From Planctomycetota bacterium (GTDB taxonomy: Bacteria; Planctomycetota; Planctomycetia; Pirellulales; Pirellulaceae), in the NCBI GenBank assembly GCA_016872775.1, contig VGZA01000002.1:1-64000 (forward strand): a stretch of 64,000 nt of DNA, given 5' to 3'. This document shows positions 8,660 through 17,900 of the stretch, piece after piece; within the stretch, counting starts at the first letter, position 1, and each line of letters opens with the position of its first letter. Below the pieces are notes generated by a model. That model made no database searches, was not told where the DNA came from, and saw nothing but the letters and a program-made list of their open reading frames with translations. The position numbers and the translations under genes are program-made.

Positions 8660-9850
8660 ATGAAAATCCTGGTAGCCAATCTGGGGTCGACCAGCTTCAA
8701 GTACCGGCTGTTCGACATGTCGGACGAGCGACAGCTTGCGCGGGGTGGCATCGAACGAATCGGCGCCGCCGAAAGTGCCTGCTTCGTCGAGATCGGCGGT
8801 CAGCGCCATGCGTTGACGACGGCGATCCCCGATCATGCGGCGGCGGTACAAATCTGCCTTGAACAACTGACGGATCCGAATGCCGGTTGCCTGCGCGACG
8901 CGCGGGAGGTGGCGGCGATCGGTTTCAAAGCAGTGCACGGCGGAAGCATCAGCGGTGTGCAGCGGGTCACTCCTGATCTCCTGGAAGCGATGGAAGCCAT
9001 GAACGATGTCGCCCCGGCCCACAACCCGCCTTACATCCGCGCAATGCGGTTGCTGGCGGAGCGGCTTGGGGAGATTCCTCTCGTGGCGGCGTTCGAGACC
9101 GGATTCCATGCCACGGTTCCCGACGCACAGCGGTTCTATCCCATTCCCTTTGAATGGGCCGAGCGTTTCCATGTCAAGCGATGGGGATTTCACGGCGCCA
9201 GCCACCGCTATATCGCGCATCGCATCTCCGAGCTGCTGCAGCGGGACGACTTGCGGACCATCTCCTGCCATCTCGGCGGTTCCAACAGCCTCTGCGGCAT
9301 ACGCGGACGGCAGAGCGTCTGCACGACCATGGGCATGAGCCCACAGTCGGGGCTGCCGCACAACAATCGCGTCGGCGACTTCGATCCTTTCGCGATCCCG
9401 ATCATCATGCGGGCAACCGGTCTTACGCTGGAACAAGTGCTGCATGAATTGGCGGAGCGAAGCGGCCTGTTGGGGCTGAGTGGCGTCAGCGGTGACATCC
9501 GTGATCTGGAATCGGCAGCGGCAGCGGGCAACTCCCGGGCGCGTCTGGCGCTGGACGTCTTCGCTTCGGAAATCCGCCGGCACCTGGGCGGAGTTCTGGC
9601 GGAACTTGGCGGCGCCGACGTGATCGTCTTCACCGGCGGTATTGGCGAGAACGCCGACAGGGTGCGTGCCGCGGTACTGGGAAATCTGCACGAGCTGGGA
9701 ATCTCGCTCGATCCTGCCGTCAACGCCACTGCCCGCGGCGAATGCCGCATCAGCGCCGACAGCAGTCGCACCCAGGTCTGGATTGTACCAACCAACGAAG
9801 AGCTGATTGTCGCGCGCCAGGCTCACCAACTCCTGCGGGACTCGAATTGA
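8660..9850 (+). CDS. ackA: acetate kinase-family protein of the BMC, divergent active site
   Basis: 396 residues, the normal length for the acetate/propionate kinase family, which transfers phosphate from acyl-phosphate to ADP. It shows [13 protein letters not shown] at the N-terminus, AVHGG, GFHGASH with the conserved His, [14 protein letters not shown] with the Arg, VFTGGIGEN and PTNEEL. Several positions that are constant in E. coli or Methanosarcina enzymes differ: the Arg before VHGG is Lys, the Asp of FDTxFH is Glu (FETGFH), LGNG is LGGS, and TPLEGLMMGTR is [11 protein letters not shown]. It may therefore prefer another acyl-phosphate, such as lactyl-phosphate. The ATG at 8660 has GAGGGAT at a good distance; a GTG at 8645 is less likely. 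No encapsulation helix is evident. Confidence 0.88.
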   Translation: MKILVANLGSTSFKYRLFDMSDERQLARGGIERIGAAESACFVEIGGQRHALTTAIPDHAAAVQICLEQLTDPNAGCLRDAREVAAIGFKAVHGGSISGVQRVTPDLLEAMEAMNDVAPAHNPPYIRAMRLLAERLGEIPLVAAFETGFHATVPDAQRFYPIPFEWAERFHVKRWGFHGASHRYIAHRISELLQRDDLRTISCHLGGSNSLCGIRGRQSVCTTMGMSPQSGLPHNNRVGDFDPFAIPIIMRATGLTLEQVLHELAERSGLLGLSGVSGDIRDLESAAAAGNSRARLALDVFASEIRRHLGGVLAELGGADVIVFTGGIGENADRVRAAVLGNLHELGISLDPAVNATARGECRISADSSRTQVWIVPTNEELIVARQAHQLLRDSN

Positions 9851-9862
9851 GGAACCGAAATC

Positions 9863-10180
9863 ATGTTTGTCGCCCGAGTCACTGGATCGCTGGTTTCGAC
9901 GCAAAAGGTCGCGTCGATGGTCGGCTACAAGCTGTTGATCGTGGAGCCGTTTCGCGTTGAGCCCAATCAACGGAAATCGCTGGCCACAACCGGGCGCACC
10001 TTCGTCGCCGTCGACACGCTGGGAGCCGGCGAGGGGGACTATGTACTGATCACGCAGGGCTCCAGTGCCCGGCTTACACCTGAAACTAAGAACTTGCCGA
10101 TTGATACGGTGGTCGTGGGAATTGTTGACCAGATCCACGTCGAGCAACTTTGCCTTTATGCCCGTGAATCGGCCCAATAA
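9863..10180 (+). CDS. BMC-P (EutN/CcmL-type) shell vertex protein 1
   Basis: 105 residues of the EutN/CcmL/CsoS4 family, whose pentamers cap the shell vertices. It opens MFVARVTGSLVSTQKVASM and has the family hallmark VAVDTLGAGEGDYVLITQGS and the closing VVGIVD strand. GAGGAA lies 8 bases ahead of the ATG. It is the first of three different BMC-P genes in this operon, as is usual for PVM loci. Confidence 0.95.
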   Translation: MFVARVTGSLVSTQKVASMVGYKLLIVEPFRVEPNQRKSLATTGRTFVAVDTLGAGEGDYVLITQGSSARLTPETKNLPIDTVVVGIVDQIHVEQLCLYARESAQ

Positions 10181-10192
10181 GGACTCTCTCCA

Positions 10193-11641
10193 ATGCAGTT
10201 GAACGAAGACCTGATTCGCAACGTGGTGACACAAGTGCTGGCCGAGGTACGGCGCGTTCCCCGAGGGCCGGCCGCGGCGAGCTTTCATGGCAGGCATGGA
10301 GTCTTCACCTGCGTCGACCAGGCGGTTAACGCGGCGCGGGACGCGTTTGAGCAGCTGTCAGAACGGACACTCGAAGACCGCAAGCGGATCATCGAGATCA
10401 TCCGCAGGATATCCATCGACCAGTGCGTGGAATTGGGCACGATGGAGATGCAGGAAACCAAAATCGGCCGGCTGAAACATAAGATCGAGAAACTCAGGAC
10501 CCTGGGGGAGCGTACTCCCGGCGTGGAGTTCCTTCGCAGCGAAGTGTTCAGCGGAGATCATGGACTGGCGGTCATCGAGCATGCTCCCTTCGGCGTGATC
10601 GGAGCGATCACACCCGTGACCCATTCGCTGCCAACCTTGACCGGCAATGCCATCAGCATGATCGCGGGGGGAAACACGCTGGTCGTCAATCCGCACCCCA
10701 GCGGAAAGCGGGTCGCGACCGAAGGCGTGCGGCGTTTCAATCAAGCGCTCTCGCAGGAGATCGGCATCGACAACCTGATCTGCATCATCGCCGAACCGAC
10801 TCTGGAATCGGCGGCCGAGATCTTCAAGCATCGTGGGATCGCGATGATCTGTGTCACCGGCGGTCCGGCGGTCGCGCGAGCCGCCCTGAACAGCGGAAAG
10901 CGTGCGGTGGTAGCCGGCCCCGGAAACCCGCCGGTCGTGGTGGACGAAACGGCGGACCTCGATCGGGCGGCACGCTGCATCATCCAGGGCGCCTCCTACG
11001 ACAACAACCTGCTCTGCATCGCCGAGAAAGAGGTATTCGTCGTCGCGTCGGTATTCGACCGCATGATGCAAGCGATGGAGAAAGCCGGCGCCGTGCGTCT
11101 GCAGGCGCGCGAAGTCGACGCCTTGACCAGGGCTGCCATCGTGCAGGTGGGCGACGGCGATCACAAGCATGACGCCCCCTCCAAAGACTTTCTCGGACAG
11201 GATGCCGCTCGACTGGCTCAGGCGGCCGGCCGGAGTGTCCCCGCCGATACCGAGTTGTTGTTCGGGGAAACCGATCTTGCCAACCCGTTTGTTGCCGTCG
11301 AGCAGATGATGCCGTTCGTGCCCTTCGTGCGCGTCCGTGACGTCGACGAAGGGATCGCCCGTGCCAAAGACGCGGAACATGGCTTCCGGCACACCAGCAT
11401 CATTCACTCCCATAATGTGCGCAACATGACCAAGATGGGACGGATCATGGATACCACGCTGTTCGTAAAGAACGGCCCCTGCATGGCATCCCTGGGATTG
11501 GGCGGCGAAGGATATCTGTCGTTCTCCATCGCCGGACCGACCGGCGAGGGCGTCACCACACCGCTCACGTTCACTCGCGAACGCCGCTGCTCGATGATCG
11601 ACGACTTGCGCATCCTGGGACGCCCGGCAAAGAATTCCTGA
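10193..11641 (+). CDS. pduP: CoA-acylating aldehyde dehydrogenase (PduP/EutE type)
   Basis: 482 residues. It oxidises an aldehyde with NAD+ and CoA to acyl-CoA, here presumably lactaldehyde to lactyl-CoA. The catalytic Cys sits in [16 protein letters not shown]. The nucleotide-binding and Rossmann parts show [23 protein letters not shown] and [12 protein letters not shown]. The first 20 residues ([20 protein letters not shown]) form an amphipathic helix joined by a short linker, the encapsulation peptide expected for PduP. AAGGA lies 9 bases ahead of the ATG. CoA released by PduL and NAD+ regenerated by the dehydrogenase encoded downstream would close both cofactor cycles within the shell. 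Confidence 0.95.
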   Translation: MQLNEDLIRNVVTQVLAEVRRVPRGPAAASFHGRHGVFTCVDQAVNAARDAFEQLSERTLEDRKRIIEIIRRISIDQCVELGTMEMQETKIGRLKHKIEKLRTLGERTPGVEFLRSEVFSGDHGLAVIEHAPFGVIGAITPVTHSLPTLTGNAISMIAGGNTLVVNPHPSGKRVATEGVRRFNQALSQEIGIDNLICIIAEPTLESAAEIFKHRGIAMICVTGGPAVARAALNSGKRAVVAGPGNPPVVVDETADLDRAARCIIQGASYDNNLLCIAEKEVFVVASVFDRMMQAMEKAGAVRLQAREVDALTRAAIVQVGDGDHKHDAPSKDFLGQDAARLAQAAGRSVPADTELLFGETDLANPFVAVEQMMPFVPFVRVRDVDEGIARAKDAEHGFRHTSIIHSHNVRNMTKMGRIMDTTLFVKNGPCMASLGLGGEGYLSFSIAGPTGEGVTTPLTFTRERRCSMIDDLRILGRPAKNS

Positions 11642-11651
11642 GGAGTAGTCC

Positions 11652-11909
11652 ATGCAGACCGGCTGGGTCGTTGGTACCGCCACCGCGACGATCAAACATG
11701 CATCGATCCAAGGTTGCAAGCTGCTGGTCGTCCAGCCCTGCCTGGCGGACGGCCAGACGGCGGATGGTGAGCCGGTACTGGCGATCGATACGCTGGGTGC
11801 AGGTCGTGGCGAGCGTGTCGTGATCACCAGTGATGGACGGTTTCTGCGGGAAACATTGCGCGCGGAAGCGACGCCGGCGCGATGGAGCGTGATTGGAATC
11901 AAGGATTAA
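11652..11909 (+). CDS. BMC-P (EutN/CcmL-type) shell vertex protein 2
   Basis: 85 residues, the shortest of the three vertex proteins and close to the minimal EutN fold. It has GWVVGTATATIKHASI, CKLLVVQP, the hallmark LAIDTLGAGRGERVVITSDG and the final WSVIGIKD strand. GAGGAG lies 6 bases ahead of the ATG. Its stop codon is followed three bases later by the ATG of the unassigned BMC gene, so the two are translationally linked. Confidence 0.94.
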   Translation: MQTGWVVGTATATIKHASIQGCKLLVVQPCLADGQTADGEPVLAIDTLGAGRGERVVITSDGRFLRETLRAEATPARWSVIGIKD

Positions 11910-11912
11910 TCA

Positions 11913-12599
11913 ATGACCATGGCGGCCCACGAAATCGAAAGTATCGTTCGGGCTGTCGTTGCGCGCTTGCGTGAAGGGCAGGGGGGACGCGTCGAGCCGA
12001 CGAGTGTCTCGCAGAGCACCATGTCCGCTGCGCCGGAGCTCGCGGGAGGCACGTTGCGTTTGACCGGACGGCTGGTCACCGTCGCGACGATTGCGGGCAG
12101 GCTGGACGGCGTCCGTCAATTGGAATTGCCGGCGGGCGCCGTTGTGACGCCGGCGGTGCGAGACCAGTTAAGGCAACGCAACATTCCGTTAAGGTTCACC
12201 CAAACCACCGCACCAGCCGCTTCTCCACCGATCACCTTGTACGTCCATCGAACCGATCCCGCATGCTCAACCGATCGATTGGCGACCAGCCTCGGCGGAC
12301 AAGCGACTTTGGAATTATTGACGGCTTGCCCCGTCGAACAGGCGGTGGCGGAACTCGCCGCCGTGTTGACTCATTCCGCTTCGCGTGGCCTGTTGATGAC
12401 GCGAGGTTGGGCCGAGGCGCAGGGGCTGGCGAACCGCTGGAGTTCGGTTCGGGCCTTTGCGGCATTCGATGCGCGCATGGTGCAATCCGCGCGGCGCGAC
12501 TGGAACGCCAATCTGATGGTTATCGACCCCGGCCGCAGCTCGCAGCAGGAGATCCTCCACTTCACCCGTGAGTTTTTGCGATGCGAATCGGCGAAGTAA
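11913..12599 (+). CDS. conserved-context BMC protein: encapsulation-like helix, TPxxRD motif, degenerate RpiB-like domain
   Basis: 228 residues with no assigned function. Three parts are visible. Residues 4-22 (AAHEIESIVRAVVARLREG) form an amphipathic helix like the encapsulation peptides of PduL and PduP here. A middle segment, LPAGAVVTPAVRDQLRQRNI (about residues 72-91), matches a motif found in EutT- and EutQ-like BMC proteins (basic/hydrophobic strand, then TPxARD). The last about 85 residues follow the RpiB/LacAB sugar-phosphate isomerase pattern: RGLLMTRGWAEAQGLANRW, VRAFAAFDARMVQSAR, WNANLMVIDPG, HFTREFL. The RpiB catalytic Cys (CGTG) is replaced by TRGW and the HND motif by RDWN, so it is probably not an active isomerase. 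Its end overlaps the next BMC-P gene by 19 bases. Confidence 0.82.
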   Translation: MTMAAHEIESIVRAVVARLREGQGGRVEPTSVSQSTMSAAPELAGGTLRLTGRLVTVATIAGRLDGVRQLELPAGAVVTPAVRDQLRQRNIPLRFTQTTAPAASPPITLYVHRTDPACSTDRLATSLGGQATLELLTACPVEQAVAELAAVLTHSASRGLLMTRGWAEAQGLANRWSSVRAFAAFDARMVQSARRDWNANLMVIDPGRSSQQEILHFTREFLRCESAK

Positions 12600-12880
12600 T
12601 TGGCACCTTGACGCTCAACCGTTGCCATCCCAGCTTTGTGGGGACACGGTTGAAGCTGGCGGTTCCCTTGACCTTGCAGGACCTGCTGGGGAGCAGCTCG
12701 CCCCCGCAGGCTGATACCCTGGTCGTCTGGGATGACCTGGGCGCGGGGGTTGGTTCCAAGATCGCGATCAGCGAAGGCGGCGAAGCGGCACAGCCATTTC
12801 GCCCGCACGACAAACCTGTGGACGCTTACTGCGCGGCACTGCTCGATCAGATCGACGTCGCGCTTCCGAAATCACCATAA
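12581..12880 (+). CDS. BMC-P (EutN/CcmL-type) shell vertex protein 3
   Basis: 99 residues. It begins MRIGEVIGTLTLNRCHPSF and shows LVVWDDLGAGVGSKIAISEG, a variant of the D(x)LGAG hallmark with WDD in place of the usual hydrophobic-Asp-Thr, and a C-terminal DQIDVAL strand. It overlaps the preceding gene by 19 bases and has only a GTGAG-like ribosome-binding site, so it probably relies on coupling. Different BMC-P paralogs in one locus are typical for PVM microcompartments. Confidence 0.92.
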   Translation: MRIGEVIGTLTLNRCHPSFVGTRLKLAVPLTLQDLLGSSSPPQADTLVVWDDLGAGVGSKIAISEGGEAAQPFRPHDKPVDAYCAALLDQIDVALPKSP

Positions 12881-12900
12881 TCCGCTTCGATGGAGACCTC

Positions 12901-13770
12901 ATGACCAACCTTCACAAGATCAAACTCGATATCTGCGAAATTGGCCGACGCATTTACGACAAAGGATTCGCCGCCGCCAACGACGGGAATATTACCGTCC
13001 GTGTCGGGGAGAATGAAGTTCTCTGTACACCCACCATGCATTCCAAAGGCTTTCTGAAACCCGATGATATCTGCACGATCGACATGACCGGCAAGCAACT
13101 CGCCGGCAGCAAAAAGAGATCGAGCGAAGCCTTGCTGCACCTGGAGATCTACAAGCAGCGTTCCGACGTGAAAAGCGTCGTCCATTGTCATCCTCCGCAC
13201 GCCTGCGCGTTCGCGATCGCCCGCGAGCCGATACCGCAGTGCATTCTGCCGGAGGTTGAAGTGTTTCTCGGCGACGTTCCAATTACGACCTACGAGACGC
13301 CAGGCGGCCAGGACTTCGCGAATACCGTGATTCCGTTTGTGAAAAAGACAAACATCGTGGTCCTGGCGAACCATGGGACGGTCAGCTACGGGGAAAACGT
13401 CGAAAGGGCTTACTGGTGGACGGAGATCCTCGACGCCTATTGCCGGATGCTGATCCTGGCCAAGAGCCTGGGACGCGTCAACTACTTCAGCGAGGCGAAG
13501 GAACGCGAACTGCTGGCGTTGAAAGACAAATGGGGGTTCAGCGACCCGAGAAACACCGCGGAGTACAAAGACTGCGACATCTGCGCCAACGATATTTTCC
13601 GGGAAAGCTGGCAGTCGTCGGGAGTCTCCCGCAAAGCGTTCGAAGCCCCGCCGCCGATGGGAGCGAAGGCACAGCCCGCGTCGCCAGCAGCTGGCAGTGG
13701 TGACGAACAGGAACAGTTGATCCAACTGATTACCCAGCGGGTGCTGGCGGCTCTTTCGGCTACGAAGTAA
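12901..13770 (+). CDS. class II aldolase (fuculose/rhamnulose-phosphate aldolase type) with C-terminal encapsulation helix
   Basis: 289 residues. It is a zinc-dependent class II aldolase expected to cleave L-fuculose-1-phosphate or L-rhamnulose-1-phosphate into dihydroxyacetone phosphate and L-lactaldehyde, the substrate of PduP. The zinc ligands lie in VVHCHPPHA (the HxH pair) and LANHGTVSYG, and the catalytic Glu in RSSEALLHLE. The catalytic domain ends near residue 215. A Cys-bearing stretch (KDCDICAND) and a Pro/Ala/Gly linker follow, and residues 268-289 (DEQEQLIQLITQRVLAALSA) form an amphipathic helix, so here the encapsulation peptide is C-terminal. The ATG has GGAGAC just upstream. 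Confidence 0.93.
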   Translation: MTNLHKIKLDICEIGRRIYDKGFAAANDGNITVRVGENEVLCTPTMHSKGFLKPDDICTIDMTGKQLAGSKKRSSEALLHLEIYKQRSDVKSVVHCHPPHACAFAIAREPIPQCILPEVEVFLGDVPITTYETPGGQDFANTVIPFVKKTNIVVLANHGTVSYGENVERAYWWTEILDAYCRMLILAKSLGRVNYFSEAKERELLALKDKWGFSDPRNTAEYKDCDICANDIFRESWQSSGVSRKAFEAPPPMGAKAQPASPAAGSGDEQEQLIQLITQRVLAALSATK

Positions 13771-13825
13771 CCAACCCCGCAAACTCCGCAATTATCCCTC
13801 TCGGAACATTCCAGGAAATCAGCAA

Positions 13826-14767
13826 ATGAAAGTCAGTATCATCGGTGGCGGCGGGCTGGTAGGGTCGAGTGCCGGGTTCGCGTTGCAATGCGGCGGCGTG
13901 GTAAGAGAGATCGCACTGCTGGATGTCAATCAGGATCTGGCAGGCGGCCAGGCACTCGACATCATGCACGGCGGCCCGAGCGTCGCGGATCAGATCATCA
14001 GTTCCGGCGACTACCGGCATGTTCCGTCCAGCGATATCGTCTGCATCACGGCGGGGCTGCGCCGCAAGCCTGACGAGAGTCGCCTCGACCTGATCAATCG
14101 CAATACCGACCTGTTTGTTTCGATCCTGGACGAGATCGCTCGAGCGGGGCTTAAGCCCGGCGCGATGGTGCTGGTCGTTTCCAATCCGGTCGACATTCTG
14201 ACCTACGTGGCAGCCAATCGACTCGGGTTGCCTCCGCAACAGGTGATTGGCCTGGGCACGCAACTCGATACGATTCGATTTCGCTCGTTAATCGCCCAGC
14301 AACTGCAAGCGCCGCCGACGCAGGTCCAGGCACTGATTCTCGGCGAGCACGGCGACAGTATGGTCCCGATCTGGTCAAGCGCAACGATCGGTGGACTCCC
14401 CTTGGAAAAATTTGCGAAGTGGACGCCCCAGGTAGCGAGCGACCTGTTCACGCGCACGAAAGGCTCGGGGGCCGAGGTCATCAAGAAGAAGGGAGGCGCT
14501 GGTTTCGCTGTCGGAATCGCGATCCGGGATGTGATCCACTCGATCGCCCTCGATCAGGGCCGGATTCTGCCCGTTTCGAGCGTGCTGTCTGGTTGTTATG
14601 AGATTCGCGACGTGGCGCTTTCCGTACCCACGGTGGTTGGTCGGCAAGGAATCGTCGCAACGCGCGAGATCGAGTTGTGGCCCAAGGAAGTCCAGGGACT
14701 CCGCAAAAGTGCCTTGGTCCTTCGGCAGACGCTGGAAACGGTTTTGGCGCGGATTGGACGCCGCTAG
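13826..14767 (+). CDS. lactate/malate dehydrogenase-family oxidoreductase of the BMC operon
   Basis: 313 residues. The N-terminal Rossmann motif is IIGGGGLVGSSAG, followed by the cofactor Asp in ALLDVNQDLAGG, the catalytic Asp/Arg region, and LGEHGDSMVPIW with the catalytic His. In the mobile loop the sequence is AGLRRKPDESRL. The residue at the LDH/MDH specificity position is Arg (malate-like) rather than Gln (lactate-like), while the ESRL ending is LDH-like. In the PVM model this enzyme reoxidises NADH, probably by reducing lactaldehyde to 1,2-propanediol or a related reaction. The true substrate is uncertain. AGGAAA precedes the ATG. It is the last gene of the operon, and no intrinsic terminator follows. 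Confidence 0.9.
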   Translation: MKVSIIGGGGLVGSSAGFALQCGGVVREIALLDVNQDLAGGQALDIMHGGPSVADQIISSGDYRHVPSSDIVCITAGLRRKPDESRLDLINRNTDLFVSILDEIARAGLKPGAMVLVVSNPVDILTYVAANRLGLPPQQVIGLGTQLDTIRFRSLIAQQLQAPPTQVQALILGEHGDSMVPIWSSATIGGLPLEKFAKWTPQVASDLFTRTKGSGAEVIKKKGGAGFAVGIAIRDVIHSIALDQGRILPVSSVLSGCYEIRDVALSVPTVVGRQGIVATREIELWPKEVQGLRKSALVLRQTLETVLARIGRR

Positions 14768-14934
14768 CGCGCGTCTCGACGGGTCCGCCGCCGACAGGTT
14801 ATCCTGACGGCACCAGCGGGCCCTTTCCCTGGGCAGCTTCCAGGTGACTGGGGCGAATTCCGCGACGAATGGCGCCGTGGTCGACTTCGACTCCGGGTCA
14901 CCGCGGGCAGCGGCGCTGGTTAGGGAGAATCGCC

Positions 14935-17900
14935 GTGCACAGTTTCAAGCCGCGGTTCGGGCTACTTTTTCTATTGCTGAAACTGCCCGGCATCTTGCCG
15001 TTCTGCCTGTGGGCCGCCGCGCCGCTGGCGGTACCGCTCGGCGCGACATCGCATGAGGAGCGCCCCGGCCAAACGCAGGAGCAATCCGATGATCACCCCA
15101 GTGAGGCGTTGGCGCGGAAATTCAAGGACGAGGTGCAGCCCTTCCTGAGGGACCAGTGTCTAGTCTGCCATGGGCCCGATCGGCAGGAAGGCAAACTGGA
15201 CTTGAGGCCGATCCTGGCACTGGACCGTTTCGTCCCCCGGTTCTCGCTCTGGAAAGAGGTCGTTCGTCGCGTGCGCGATCACGAGATGCCGCCGAGCGAG
15301 GCGGCGAATCAACCTTCCGATCCGGCACGCAGGCAGCTCGTCTCCTGGTTCCAGCTTGCTACCGACGAACAGGCCGAGCGTCACGCCGGTGATCCAGGCA
15401 TCGTTCTCGCTCGACGCCTGAATCAGTCCGAATACGACAACGTGATTCGCGACCTGACAGGCGTGGAGATCCGACCGGCGGGAGAGTTTCCAATCGATCC
15501 GGCCAGCGAGGCCGGTTTCGACAATACAGGTGAGTCGCTGGTCATGACGCCCGCATTGCTGGAAAAGTACCTTGTCGCCGCCCGCCACGTCGCTCGGCAC
15601 CTGGTCTTCTATCCCCGAGGACTTCGGTTTGCGCCGCATTCGATGGTGACCGACACCGATCGCGACAAGTACTGCGTGCAGCGAATCGTTGAGTTCTACG
15701 GCAAGCATGAAGTCGATCTCGCGCACTACTTCGTTGCCGCATGGCGATTCACGCATCGGGAACGCCTTGGCATCAACGCGGACACTCTCGCCGCGCAGGC
15801 GATGCGGGACGCGATCAGTGCGCGCTACCTGGAACAGATCTGGCGCCTGCTGCGGAGCGACTCGTTGCCGGACGGACCGGTCCGCGCTCTCCAGGCGGCC
15901 TGGCAGGAATTGCCGGTCCCAACCGACGCTGACGAGACAACGCCCGTCGCCGAGTGCAAGAAACTGGCCGAACTGGCCCGGGAACTTCGCAAGCAACTGC
16001 GTTCCCCGGTGCGGAAACTCACCGTCCACGGCATCTCCGACGGCAGTCAGCCGCTCGTACTTTGGCGCAACCGCCAACTGGCGGCCAGCCACCGCCGCTA
16101 CGACGGCACGGTGGCAACGGACGCCGTGAAGCTCGAAGCCGCGTGCAGGGAACACTGGCCGTCGGCGGCACGATACTGCGTTCTCGACGACCCGGATGGA
16201 GTCGATGCCGAGCGGTACAGGCGAAGTTGCCAGACATTCTGTGAGACCATTCCCGATACGTTTGTGGTTGTGGATCGCGGTCCCTATTTCGATCCCAATG
16301 CGGCGAACCAAGGCAGGTTGCTCACCGCCGGTTTTCATTTGATGCAGGGCTATTTTCGCGACGACCAACCGCTGATGGAACTGGTGCTCTCCGATCACGA
16401 GCGGGAATCGCTCGATCAGCTCTGGCGCGAACTCGATTTCATCACTCAGGTTCCCTCGCGCCAGTACAAGGACTTTGTCTTTTTCGAACGGGCGGAGCCG
16501 CCTCGATTCATGCTGGACGCCGAATTTGATTTCGCTCGCTCGGAAGACCACGACCTCGCCTCCCCGGACAAAATCGTTCGCCTCCGCCAGCTGTACCTGG
16601 CAAAGGCTCGACGACATGAAGCGAGCGACGAGGCGTTACAGGCAATCGAGCAGTACTTCGAGCAGATGGACCGCGCGATTCGCAGATTGGAGGCCGAAGC
16701 CGCCGCCGCGGAACAGCGGCAGATCGTCGATCTGCTTGAGCTTGTGGAACGTGCATTCCGCCGCCCGCTCGTTGACGCCGAGCGCGATGAATTCCGGCGG
16801 ATCTACCACCAATTCCGCGACGCCGACGGGGCATCCCACGAGGAGGCGATTCGAGAGACTCTGGCAAGCGCGCTGATGTCGCCCCACTTCTGCTATCGCT
16901 ACCTTCGGAATGCCTCCGCCGATGACGCCAATGCGCGCGTTCGTGAATTGACGGGGGTCGAGCTTGCGAATCGGTTGAGTTTCTTTCTCTGGTCGTCGAT
17001 GCCCGATCAGGAACTGATGCAGTGGGCACAATCGGATCCGCCGCTTCGCGAACAGCCGCTGCTCGAACTGGTGCGGCGTCTTGTCCGATCGGAGAAAATC
17101 GGCGGGTTCGCGCAGGAGTTCGCCGGAAACTGGCTTGGTTTTCGCCGCTTTCAGCAGCATCAGGCGGTCGACCGCGAACGATTTCCACAATTCACGAATG
17201 AACTGCGCGAGGCCATGTTCGAGGAACCGGTTCGGTTTTTCGTCGACTTGTTGCGTAATAACCGGCCTGCGAACCAGCTGTTGCGCGCCGACTTCACCTG
17301 GGTCAACGGGGCATTGGCCAGCCACTACGGTATTCCATTTCCCGAAGAAAACCCTGAGCACTGGGTGCGGGTTTCTGAACGTGATGCGTCGGCGCCGACA
17401 GGCCGTGGTGGCCTGTTGTCGATGGGCGCGTTTCTGACGATGAACGCGCCCGGACTGCGGACAAGCCCCGTGAAACGCGGATACTGGGTGGTACGTCGAT
17501 TACTTGGCGAGCAGATCCCGGCGCCGCCACCCAACGTTCCCGAACTCCCCAAGGACGAGGCGGCACTCGGCGACGACGCCGAGGTCACCCTGCCGATGTT
17601 GATGGCTCGACATCGGGCCGATCCGCAATGCTCGTCCTGCCATCATAAATTCGACTTCGCCGGTCTGGCATTCGAAGGCTTCGGCCCGATCGGCGAACGC
17701 CGCGATCGAGATCTCGGTGGTCGCCCCGTCGAAGACCATTTCGCCCTCCCGGATGGATCGACGGCCAAAGGCGTCGACGGCCTGCGGCAGTATCTGTTGA
17801 CCGAACGCGCCGACGAATTTCACAGAAATCTTGCGGAGAAGCTCGTGACCTACGCGCTGGGACGGCCGCTCGTTCCGCCCGACACCCAGTTGTTGAGCCG

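Larger units (their letters stand above)
6358..14767 (+). other. PVM-type bacterial microcompartment operon
   Basis: Eleven genes on one strand with gaps mostly under 60 bases: regulator, pduL, BMC-H, BMC-H, kinase, BMC-P, pduP, BMC-P, unassigned protein, BMC-P, class II aldolase, dehydrogenase. The content matches the PVM microcompartment characterised in Planctopirus (Planctomyces) limnophila for L-fucose and L-rhamnose use. Shell proteins are hexamers (BMC-H) and pentamers (BMC-P). No BMC-T gene is present. Sugar isomerase and kinase genes for the upstream steps are absent from this window. Confidence 0.93.

Noticed and set aside
8345-10297. 650-codon minus-strand open frame across the kinase
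   Set aside because: It is opposite BMC-H, ackA and BMC-P, all with strong family motifs. A GC-rich third-position effect opens the opposite strand.
10358-11902. 514-codon minus-strand open frame across pduP
   Set aside because: It is antisense to a well-matched aldehyde dehydrogenase and gives no family motif.
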